Source of the DNA: Bradyrhizobium acaciae
GTDB lineage: Bacteria > Pseudomonadota > Alphaproteobacteria > Rhizobiales > Xanthobacteraceae
Assembly: GCF_020889785.1 (NCBI RefSeq)
Contig: NZ_JACMYK010000021.1
Location: 1-64,000 of the forward strand
DNA length: 64,000 nucleotides
Reading direction: 5' to 3'
Positions within the stretch are counted from its first letter, which is position 1. Every line of letters starts with the position of its first letter. A model generated the notes under the pieces. It worked only from the letters and a program-made list of their open reading frames with translations. It did no database searches and had not been told where the DNA came from. A program made the translations under genes and the position numbers. Below are positions 39,416 through 45,930 of the stretch, in pieces.

Positions 39416-40663
39416 ATGACTCATTCCAATCGAACCGATCACATCCGGATTACATCCCATCCGGCGCCGGGCGCGAAGATCGAATTCCCGATTCATTGGG
39501 GAGCGGCCACGGCACGTGAACGCGGGCCGGTGATCGGGACGGTCTCACGCCCGCAGCAGCGCAATGTCATCGGCACTCACAGCGGCTCCTATTCGATCTA
39601 TCGCGCGCTGGCGGTCTCGTCGGGCGCGCTCGATCCGATCCGGCGTCCGGACCTGACCAACACGCAACCTGCGGCCACGATTGGGCCATTCCCGCAATGG
39701 ACGGATCCGAACCGGATCGTCTCGCTTGATCCGTGGGGGCACCTGGCCGCGGAGGCGTTCGCGAAAGAGATCGCCGAGGGCGTCGATATCCGTCCGAGCA
39801 TTGCGATCACCCGCGCCCGTCTCGATTTGCCGGAATTGCAGGCCGCGATAGCGGCCGGCCGGCTCAAGCGCGATGGTGCTGTCGTTCACGAAGGGGGAAG
39901 CGTCTCCGTCGTCAAGATCGCGATCGACCCGGTCTGGTATCTCCCGGGAATCGCGGCGCGCTTTGCCACGACGGAAAGCAATCTGCGCAGGCAGTTGTTC
40001 GAACAGACGGCCGGCATGTTTCCGGAACTGGTTACACGACCCGATCTCCATGCGTTCCTGCCTCCGATCGGTGGCACCACGGCCTATCTGTTCGGCGATG
40101 TCGCCAAGCTGCCCGACCATCGCACCAGCATCACCTGCCGCGTGCATGACGAATGTAACGGCTCCGACGTGTTCGGCTCCGACATCTGCACCTGCCGCCC
40201 ATACCTGCTGCACGGCATCGAGGAATGCGTGCGCGCCGGACAGACCGGCGGACTCGGCATCATCATCTACAACCGCAAGGAAGGCCGCGCCCTCGGCGAG
40301 GTGACCAAATTCCTGGTTTACAATGCCCGCAAGCGGCAGGAAGGCGGCGATGCCGCCGCCCAGTATTTTGAGCGCACCGAATGCGTCGCGGGCGTACAGG
40401 ATGCGCGATTCCAGCAGTTGATGCCGGACGTCGTGCACTGGCTCGGACTGAAGCGCATCGATCGCTTCGTCTCCATGAGCGACATGAAGTATGACGCGCT
40501 GGTGAGCCAGGGCATCGACATCGTCGAGCGCGTACCGATCCCCGACGAGCTGGTCCCGGCGGATGCCCAGGTCGAAATCGTCGCCAAGAAGGCTGCCGGC
40601 TACTATTCGCCGGAAGAGCCTACCCAGCGCGACTTCGTCGGCCGTTCTCTCGACAAGTATTGA
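39416..40663 (+). CDS. urc1: GTP cyclohydrolase II-like protein of the URC uracil-catabolism pathway (Urc1 type)
   Basis: 415 residues, about twice the size of RibA. The C-terminal half resembles GTP cyclohydrolase II: zinc-binding cysteines Cys247, Cys258 and Cys260 (DECNGSDVFGSDICTC) and the catalytic-arginine segment YNRKEGRALGEVTK (285-298). The N-terminal half (about 1-220) is specific to the Urc1/Urg1 group. In the yeast Lachancea kluyveri Urc1 is needed to use uracil as nitrogen source and is proposed to open the pyrimidine ring after activation of uracil. The next two genes match the other two core URC proteins, which makes this assignment strong. ATG 39416 lacks a clear ribosome-binding site. 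No other gene is seen in 39095-39415. Confidence 0.88.
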   Translation: MTHSNRTDHIRITSHPAPGAKIEFPIHWGAATARERGPVIGTVSRPQQRNVIGTHSGSYSIYRALAVSSGALDPIRRPDLTNTQPAATIGPFPQWTDPNRIVSLDPWGHLAAEAFAKEIAEGVDIRPSIAITRARLDLPELQAAIAAGRLKRDGAVVHEGGSVSVVKIAIDPVWYLPGIAARFATTESNLRRQLFEQTAGMFPELVTRPDLHAFLPPIGGTTAYLFGDVAKLPDHRTSITCRVHDECNGSDVFGSDICTCRPYLLHGIEECVRAGQTGGLGIIIYNRKEGRALGEVTKFLVYNARKRQEGGDAAAQYFERTECVAGVQDARFQQLMPDVVHWLGLKRIDRFVSMSDMKYDALVSQGIDIVERVPIPDELVPADAQVEIVAKKAAGYYSPEEPTQRDFVGRSLDKY

Positions 40664-40671
40664 GCGCGGCC

Positions 40672-41916
40672 ATGTCCTCCGTGAAGACCGAGACGGCGGC
40701 GGCCCTGTCGTTGCTCAACGCGGGGGCAGTGCGGGAGCGCGCGCACCGGCTTCTTGCCATCGGCCTCGAGGACCGGCTCCCGAACTTCCGCGTCCACCTC
40801 GATCGCATCGACACGACGGCCGAACTGGTGGTGCAGACCACACGACAGGTGCATCCCTCGCTCGCCGTGCCGTTTCATTCGCGCTGGCGGCATTTCTCCG
40901 TGAATGGTGTCGATCGCTGGGCGGGCCTGGCTGGCCAGGTCGCATGGCCCGATCGCGCGACACGGGCCCGTGCCGAATTCGATCTGGCCATGGTCAGCGT
41001 CTTTCTGGACGCCGGCGCCGGGCCATCATGGCGCTACTGTGACCCGGTGACAGGATTGGCCATCGGCCGTTCGGAAGGATTGGGGCTGGCAAGCCTCGCG
41101 ATGTTCGTCGGCGGCGCATTCTCGTCGGACCCGCGACAGCCGCTGCGAGCCGATGCCGACGTGCTTGCCAATCTATCCGTCGCGGACCTCGCACGCGGCA
41201 TGCAGGTCTCGGACACCAATCCGCTGGTCGGCATTGAAGGCCGGGTGAATTTGTTGCGTAGCCTCGGTCGGCTGGTGGCCTCCAAACCGGCAGTCTTCGG
41301 ACGCTTCGATACGCCCCGGCCCGGCGGGCTCTTCGACCGGCTGGCGTCGGTTGCCGACGATCGCAGGCTTCCAGCCCCTACGATATTGTCGGAACTGCTC
41401 AGGGAGTTCGGGCCGATCTGGCCGTCGCGGCTGACGCTCGGCGAAGTCCCGCTCGGGGATTGCTGGAAACATCCGATGCTGACGACTGATGATGCGACCA
41501 GCCAGCTCATGCCGTTGCACAAGCTCTCGCAATGGCTGGCCTATTCGCTGATCGAGCCGCTGCAGAATGCCGGCATTGCCGTGACCGATATCGACGGGTT
41601 GACCGGCCTTGCCGAGTACCGCAACGGCGGTCTCTTCATCGACAATGGCGTGCTGACATTCCGCGACGACAGCGACGCATTGCGGGAGCACGATGTTGCG
41701 TCGCCGCTTGTGGTGGAGTGGCGGGGACTGACGGTCGCGTTGCTCGACCACGTCGCGGATAATGTGCGCCGGCGCCTGGGGCTCGACGCAAAGGCATTGC
41801 CGCTGGCGAAAATCCTCGAAGGCGGAACCTGGGCTGCAGGCCGACGGCTGGCGCGCGAACGCCGCGCCGACGGAGCGCCTCCGGTCAAGGTTCTCAGCGA
41901 TGGCACGGTGTTCTAG
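40672..41916 (+). CDS. urc4: DUF1688 protein (Urc4/Urg3 family), uracil catabolism
   Basis: 414 residues of the DUF1688 family, recognised by the N-terminal region ([18 protein letters not shown]...[12 protein letters not shown]), the central [20 protein letters not shown] and the C-terminal [15 protein letters not shown]. Urc4 is essential for the URC route in yeast; no biochemical activity was known to me for it. ATG 40672 lies nine bases after the urc1 stop; a TTG at 40660 overlapping that stop is an alternative. The downstream UPRTase gene follows after 14 bases, so the three genes form one operon. Confidence 0.88.
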   Translation: MSSVKTETAAALSLLNAGAVRERAHRLLAIGLEDRLPNFRVHLDRIDTTAELVVQTTRQVHPSLAVPFHSRWRHFSVNGVDRWAGLAGQVAWPDRATRARAEFDLAMVSVFLDAGAGPSWRYCDPVTGLAIGRSEGLGLASLAMFVGGAFSSDPRQPLRADADVLANLSVADLARGMQVSDTNPLVGIEGRVNLLRSLGRLVASKPAVFGRFDTPRPGGLFDRLASVADDRRLPAPTILSELLREFGPIWPSRLTLGEVPLGDCWKHPMLTTDDATSQLMPLHKLSQWLAYSLIEPLQNAGIAVTDIDGLTGLAEYRNGGLFIDNGVLTFRDDSDALREHDVASPLVVEWRGLTVALLDHVADNVRRRLGLDAKALPLAKILEGGTWAAGRRLARERRADGAPPVKVLSDGTVF

Positions 41917-41930
41917 GGCAGGGGCTTGGC

Positions 41931-42560
41931 ATGGAAGGCGTCACGATCGTTGACCACCCGCTGGTGCAGCACAAGCTGACGCTGTTGCGCAAGAAGGACA
42001 CCTCGACCAAGTCGTTTCGCGAACTCCTCAAGGAGATCGGGATGCTGCTGTGTTACGAAGTGACCCGCAACCTGCCGTTGGCCGATGTCGAGATCGAGAC
42101 GCCGCTGGCCAAAATGAAATCGCCGGAGATAGCAGGCAAAAAGCTGGTGTTCGCGCCGGTGTTGCGCGCCGGCGTTACTTTTGCGGAGGGCATGCTCGAC
42201 CTCGTCCCGACTGCGCGTGTCGCCCATATCGGCCTATATCGTGAACCCGAGACATTCGTGGCCGTGGAGTATTTTTTCAAAGCGCCGAGCGATCTGCACG
42301 AGCGACTCGTGATTGTGATCTCCCCGGTGCTGGCGACCGCCAATCTGTCTGTCGCGGCGGTGGATCGACTAAAGGAGCGCGGTGCCAATGACATCCGGGT
42401 GGTCAGCCTGATCGCCGCGCCCGAAGGGGTCGAACGCATGCGTGGCATTCACCCGGATGTTCCGATCTGGCTTGCCGCGATCGACGAAGGTCTGGACAAG
42501 AGCGCCTTCATCCTGCCGGGCCTTGGCGATGCGGGTGATCGTGCCTACGGTACGCGATAG
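41931..42560 (+). CDS. Divergent uracil phosphoribosyltransferase paralogue (Urc6 type)
   Basis: 209 residues, clearly paralogous to the upp product 3 kb away (shared [38 protein letters not shown]). The PRPP loop is altered: where upp has [12 protein letters not shown] this has [12 protein letters not shown] (129-140), losing the acidic Asp (Ser131) and Gly (Ala137). The C-terminal uracil site [16 protein letters not shown] is kept. In yeast the URC operon-equivalent includes a UPRTase-like protein, Urc6. The position directly after urc4 marks this as its counterpart. Either it uses a modified PRPP site or it works on another ribosyl substrate. Confidence 0.88.
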   Translation: MEGVTIVDHPLVQHKLTLLRKKDTSTKSFRELLKEIGMLLCYEVTRNLPLADVEIETPLAKMKSPEIAGKKLVFAPVLRAGVTFAEGMLDLVPTARVAHIGLYREPETFVAVEYFFKAPSDLHERLVIVISPVLATANLSVAAVDRLKERGANDIRVVSLIAAPEGVERMRGIHPDVPIWLAAIDEGLDKSAFILPGLGDAGDRAYGTR

Positions 42561-42593
42561 TCAAGTCTGGTGGCGTATCGGAAGGCTGCGTGA

Positions 42594-43166
42594 TCAATTC
42601 TCTTCTTCGGATACATCCGGCAGCTCTGCGAGTCTCGGTATGAACCGTACCACGACGTTTGCTTCCTTCAGCATCGTGCCGGCAATCGCAAAATCCTGAG
42701 CCCAATTCGAATTGGGCTGGTCAGGTTCATAACCAACGACCTCCGATATGCCCGATTGAATAATCGCTTTCGTGCATTCCACGCAGGGAAACCAGGGAAC
42801 GTAGATCGTGCAACCTTTGAGCGCTATCCCGATGCGTGCCGCATTGAAAATGGCATTCTGCTCGGCATGGCAGCTCCAGATGTACTTTGCGCCGGTGATG
42901 CGGGAATGTCGCTCTTCCACCGCATCGTTGACCCCGCGCGGCAAGCTGTTGTAGCCGGTCGAGCGTATTTCATGATCGGGGCCGACCACGACGGCGCCGA
43001 CCCGGCGTCCCTTCTCAATGCTCCAGTGCGCGAGATGATGCGCCAGAAGCATGAACCGCTCGTCCCATTTGCTGTCCCGCAATTCGTCCGACCCCGTTAC
43101 CGTAGGGCCAGCATCAAATAGGTGCCAAGGCCAGTCAATAGTCCTGACGCCTCCTGCCGGTGCCAT
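42594..43166 (-). CDS. Cytidine/dCMP deaminase-family protein
   Basis: About 190 residues of the cytidine-deaminase superfamily, dCMP-deaminase-like. Zinc motif CHAEQNAIFNAAR supplies the His and catalytic Glu, and PCVECTKAII the two Cys ligands. The N-terminal SKWDERFMLLAHHLAHWS and the RVGAVVVGPDHEIRSTGYN strand follow dCMP deaminases. It would deaminate a cytosine-type base or nucleotide to the uracil form, feeding the neighbouring URC genes. The start is uncertain: ATG 43166 is used, but a shorter form from near DELRDSKWDE is possible. Convergent with the Urc6-type gene (33-base gap). Confidence 0.8.
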   Translation of the reverse strand: MAPAGGVRTIDWPWHLFDAGPTVTGSDELRDSKWDERFMLLAHHLAHWSIEKGRRVGAVVVGPDHEIRSTGYNSLPRGVNDAVEERHSRITGAKYIWSCHAEQNAIFNAARIGIALKGCTIYVPWFPCVECTKAIIQSGISEVVGYEPDQPNSNWAQDFAIAGTMLKEANVVVRFIPRLAELPDVSEEEN

Positions 43167-43287
43167 TCGCCGTGGGCCGGCAGATCTCCCGGCAACCACC
43201 GGCCAGGCCCGACCGACGCCGGTCGGCTGATGCCTCGGGCAAAGGCCGGCCGTCGGGAGGGCCGGCCTTTCCGATCGGTTGCAGCGG

Positions 43288-43524
43288 TCAGTGCCCTGCC
43301 GGGGCGGAATAGCCGCCGCGATAATAGCTCGACGTGCCCTCGTATCCCTCAGGCGTGGCCCGTGGCCAGGCCGCGTAGGCGTCAAGGTTGCGCGCCGGAG
43401 CCTCGGCCTGCGTCGTGACGCTCCGGTGCGGGTTGATGCGATGACGCTCGGCTGCAGTCGCGAACTGAACCAACGCCGTGCTGATGAGAACCGAACTGAG
43501 TGCGGTAAGCAGTATTCTGGGCAA
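43288..43524 (-). CDS. Small secreted hypothetical protein
   Basis: 78 residues: a signal peptide (MPRILLTALSSVLISTALVQFATA) and a mature part of about 54 residues rich in Arg, Tyr and Gly ending YYRGGYSAPAGH. GGGAGAAACGAC directly precedes ATG 43524, which supports a real gene. I do not recognise a family. It is a divergent neighbour of the next small gene. Confidence 0.6.
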   Translation of the reverse strand: MPRILLTALSSVLISTALVQFATAAERHRINPHRSVTTQAEAPARNLDAYAAWPRATPEGYEGTSSYYRGGYSAPAGH

Positions 43525-43748
43525 TGTCGTTTCTCCCTTGCCGATTTTTGTGTTCGAGGGTCAATTCGCTGGCCTTCGAATCTACTTGCTGAACTATGTC
43601 TTCGCGTGCTCGGTCGCGATGGCGGGGGAGTCACGAAGTAGCGAGCAAATTTCTTGGTCACGACTAAATAATCGGCACTGGTGGCCGTGTGTCACCGTGG
43701 ACTTTGGCAATCCGATCAGCTTCAATAAAGCGTGTCCGAGAGCCGCTC

Positions 43749-44030
43749 ATGAAAAAGGTCCTGGCTGCCCTGTTGTTGCTGACGGCGCCCGCCTGGGGGC
43801 AGACCAAGCCGCCGACAATCAAACCGGCCGCGAAGCCGGGCGCATCGTCGGCAGACGATTGCGCCCCGATCGGCCGTACCGCGAAGGGCGAACTGGTCTA
43901 CTCGCTGAAATGCGAAAACTTGCCGGCGCCGGCTGCTCCACAGGCGGCGGCTCCGGCAGCGCCGCCATCTGCGGAAGAGCCGGAAGTACGCCGGAGCGGC
44001 GTATTCGGATGGTCTTATGATCGCCGTTAG
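43749..44030 (+). CDS. Small exported hypothetical protein, Pro/Ala-rich
   Basis: 93 residues: a signal peptide (MKKVLAALLLLTAPAWG) then a Pro/Ala/Lys-rich chain with two Cys (DDCAPIG, LKCENLP) and the C-terminal VFGWSYDRR. It overlaps the start of the OHCU decarboxylase/HIU hydrolase gene by 14 bases, so it is probably co-expressed with it. No family recognised. Confidence 0.6.
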   Translation: MKKVLAALLLLTAPAWGQTKPPTIKPAAKPGASSADDCAPIGRTAKGELVYSLKCENLPAPAAPQAAAPAAPPSAEEPEVRRSGVFGWSYDRR

Positions 44031-44922
44031 CGGGGCTCTCCCGAAAGCGCTCGCCGAGTTGAATGCCTGCAGCCACGACGAGTTTGTCGCCGCGCTCGCC
44101 AACATCTTCGAGCACTCGCCTTGGATCGCTGAGCAGGCCGCCCGCAACCGGCCATTTGCCGGCATTGCTGAGTTGTTCGCGGCCATGAAAGCTGCCGTCG
44201 ATCGGGCTCCTGCGGAGCTGCGGGTGGCGCTCATCAATGCGCATCCCGATCTCGCCGGCAAGACGCAACGTGCCGCGGGGCTGACCGCGGAGTCCAATGC
44301 CGAACAGAACAGTGTCGGTCTCGATCGCCTGTCCGATGCGGAATATGAGGCGTTCGAGCGCGTCAACACGGCCTATCGTTCGAAGTTCAATTTCCCTTAC
44401 ATCGTCTGCGTGCGTCGGCACACCAAGGACTCGATCCTGCGCGACTTCGCGCGGCGTCTGCCGAATGACCCCGCGACTGAAGTGCAAACCTCGATTGACG
44501 AGATCTGCCGGATCGCCGCGTTGCGGCTGGATCAGTCGGTGATCGGCGGTGATCGCCTTGCGGTGTCCGGCCGGCTATCGACCCACGTGCTCGACACAAA
44601 CAGCGGAAAGCCGGCGGCAGGGGTCGCGGTCGAGCTGGTTGAGCTGGCTGAGCTCGGCGTCAGCCGGGTGGTGGCGCGCACGACGACCAATGCAGACGGC
44701 CGGACCGATGTGCCGCTCATCGGCGGACGTCCCGTGCCGATCGGAACGTACGAACTCACATTCGGCGTCGGCGAATATTTTGCTGCTCGGGGCGTGCCAC
44801 TGGCAGATCCTCCCTTTCTCGATCGCATCACGCTGCGTTTCGCGGTAAGCGAGCCGGAAGGCCATCTGCACGTGCCGCTGCTGGTGACGCCGTGGAGCTA
44901 TGCAACTTATCGCGGGAGCTGA
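44017..44922 (+). CDS. uraD-hiuH: Bifunctional OHCU decarboxylase / 5-hydroxyisourate hydrolase
   Basis: 301 residues with two enzymes of urate breakdown. Residues 1-165 are OHCU decarboxylase (INAHPDLAGK near 68-77, FVRRxxGxS-like region KFNFPYIVCVRRHTKDSIL). Residues 185-301 are 5-hydroxyisourate hydrolase (LSTHVLDTNSGKPAAGVAV and the hallmark C-terminal YRGS). The order of domains is the reverse of the reaction order: HIU hydrolase acts first, then OHCU decarboxylase gives (S)-allantoin. The following gene, urate oxidase, makes the HIU substrate. Such fusions occur in plants and some bacteria. ATG 44017. Confidence 0.93.
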   Translation: MIAVSGALPKALAELNACSHDEFVAALANIFEHSPWIAEQAARNRPFAGIAELFAAMKAAVDRAPAELRVALINAHPDLAGKTQRAAGLTAESNAEQNSVGLDRLSDAEYEAFERVNTAYRSKFNFPYIVCVRRHTKDSILRDFARRLPNDPATEVQTSIDEICRIAALRLDQSVIGGDRLAVSGRLSTHVLDTNSGKPAAGVAVELVELAELGVSRVVARTTTNADGRTDVPLIGGRPVPIGTYELTFGVGEYFAARGVPLADPPFLDRITLRFAVSEPEGHLHVPLLVTPWSYATYRGS

Positions 44923-45071
44923 AAGCCGCGGCGCGAGCGGCGAGAATTCTGCCAGGGATAGCCCTTCCAACGCGACCAGCACCGTCCCGGCTTGCCGTTG
45001 GCATGAACGTTGCTCCCTAGTTCCGACCCGAGGTAACATTCCTCATCATTGCAGCGTTGTTGGAGACACAC

Positions 45072-45914
45072 GTGCCGCTGATCACGAACCGATACGGTAA
45101 GGGCCGGGTCCGCGTGATGCGAATTCATCGCGACGGCGAACGGCATGACGTCAGCCAGCTCGACATCAAGGTCATGCTGGAGGGCGAGTTCGCGCGCACC
45201 TTCACACACGCGGACAATTCCCTGACGGTGTCGACCGACACGATCAAGAACATCGTCAATGTCGTGGCGCGGGAAAACACCGGGCTTAGCCCGGAGGATT
45301 TCTGTCAGGTTCTGGCGCAGAAATATCTCGATACGTACCCGCAGGTTGCCTCGGTGTCGGTCAGCTCGCACGAGACCAGATGGAAGCGGCTGAGCTTCGA
45401 CGACAAGCCGCATCCACACAGCTTCGTGCTCGACGGCAATGGCAGGCCGACCGTAGAGGTCGCCGTGGAGCGGGGCGGGCCGATATCGATTTCGTCGGGC
45501 GTCGACAATTTCGCCTTCATGAAGTCAACGCAATCCGGCTGGGAGAACTACGTCAAGGATGGCTACACGACGATTCCCCCGACCAACGACCGGATATGTG
45601 CGACCAGCATGGTCGCGACGTGGAAATGGTCGGGAAAGCCGGCAAACTATCCCACCACCAATGCCAGGATCCTCGGTACGTTGCTGGAGGTGTTTGCCAC
45701 GACCTATAGCTGGAGCGTGCAGGACAGTCTCTACCGTATGGGCGAGGCGGCGCTCGCGGCGGTGCCGGAGATTTCCGAGATCAACATGGCCTGCCCGAAC
45801 ATGCACTTCATCTTGATGAATCTCTCTGCCTTCGGGCTCGACAACAACAACCAGGTGTTCCTGCCGACCGACGAGCCGCACGGCCAGATCGAGTGCACCG
45901 TGGCCAGGGAATAG
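45072..45914 (+). CDS. Urate oxidase (cofactor-free uricase)
   Basis: 280 residues, uricase family. Two tunnelling-fold repeats: DNSLTVSTDTIKNIVNVVARE (active-site Thr-Asp region) in the first half and TNDRICATSMVATWKWSG in the second; the C-terminal PNMHFILMNLSAFGLDNNNQVFLPTDEPHGQIECTV is family-typical. It oxidises urate to 5-hydroxyisourate. GTG 45072 is chosen because GGAG lies six bases upstream; TTG 45057 is possible. Convergent with the xanthine-dehydrogenase-like gene, 16 bases apart. Confidence 0.95.
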   Translation: MPLITNRYGKGRVRVMRIHRDGERHDVSQLDIKVMLEGEFARTFTHADNSLTVSTDTIKNIVNVVARENTGLSPEDFCQVLAQKYLDTYPQVASVSVSSHETRWKRLSFDDKPHPHSFVLDGNGRPTVEVAVERGGPISISSGVDNFAFMKSTQSGWENYVKDGYTTIPPTNDRICATSMVATWKWSGKPANYPTTNARILGTLLEVFATTYSWSVQDSLYRMGEAALAAVPEISEINMACPNMHFILMNLSAFGLDNNNQVFLPTDEPHGQIECTVARE

Positions 45915-45930
45915 GGCGCGGTTTGAGGTT

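Noticed and set aside
39416..40663. ribA (riboflavin GTP cyclohydrolase II)
   Set aside because: Twice the length of RibA, no riboflavin genes nearby, and next to DUF1688 and a UPRTase, which fits Urc1.
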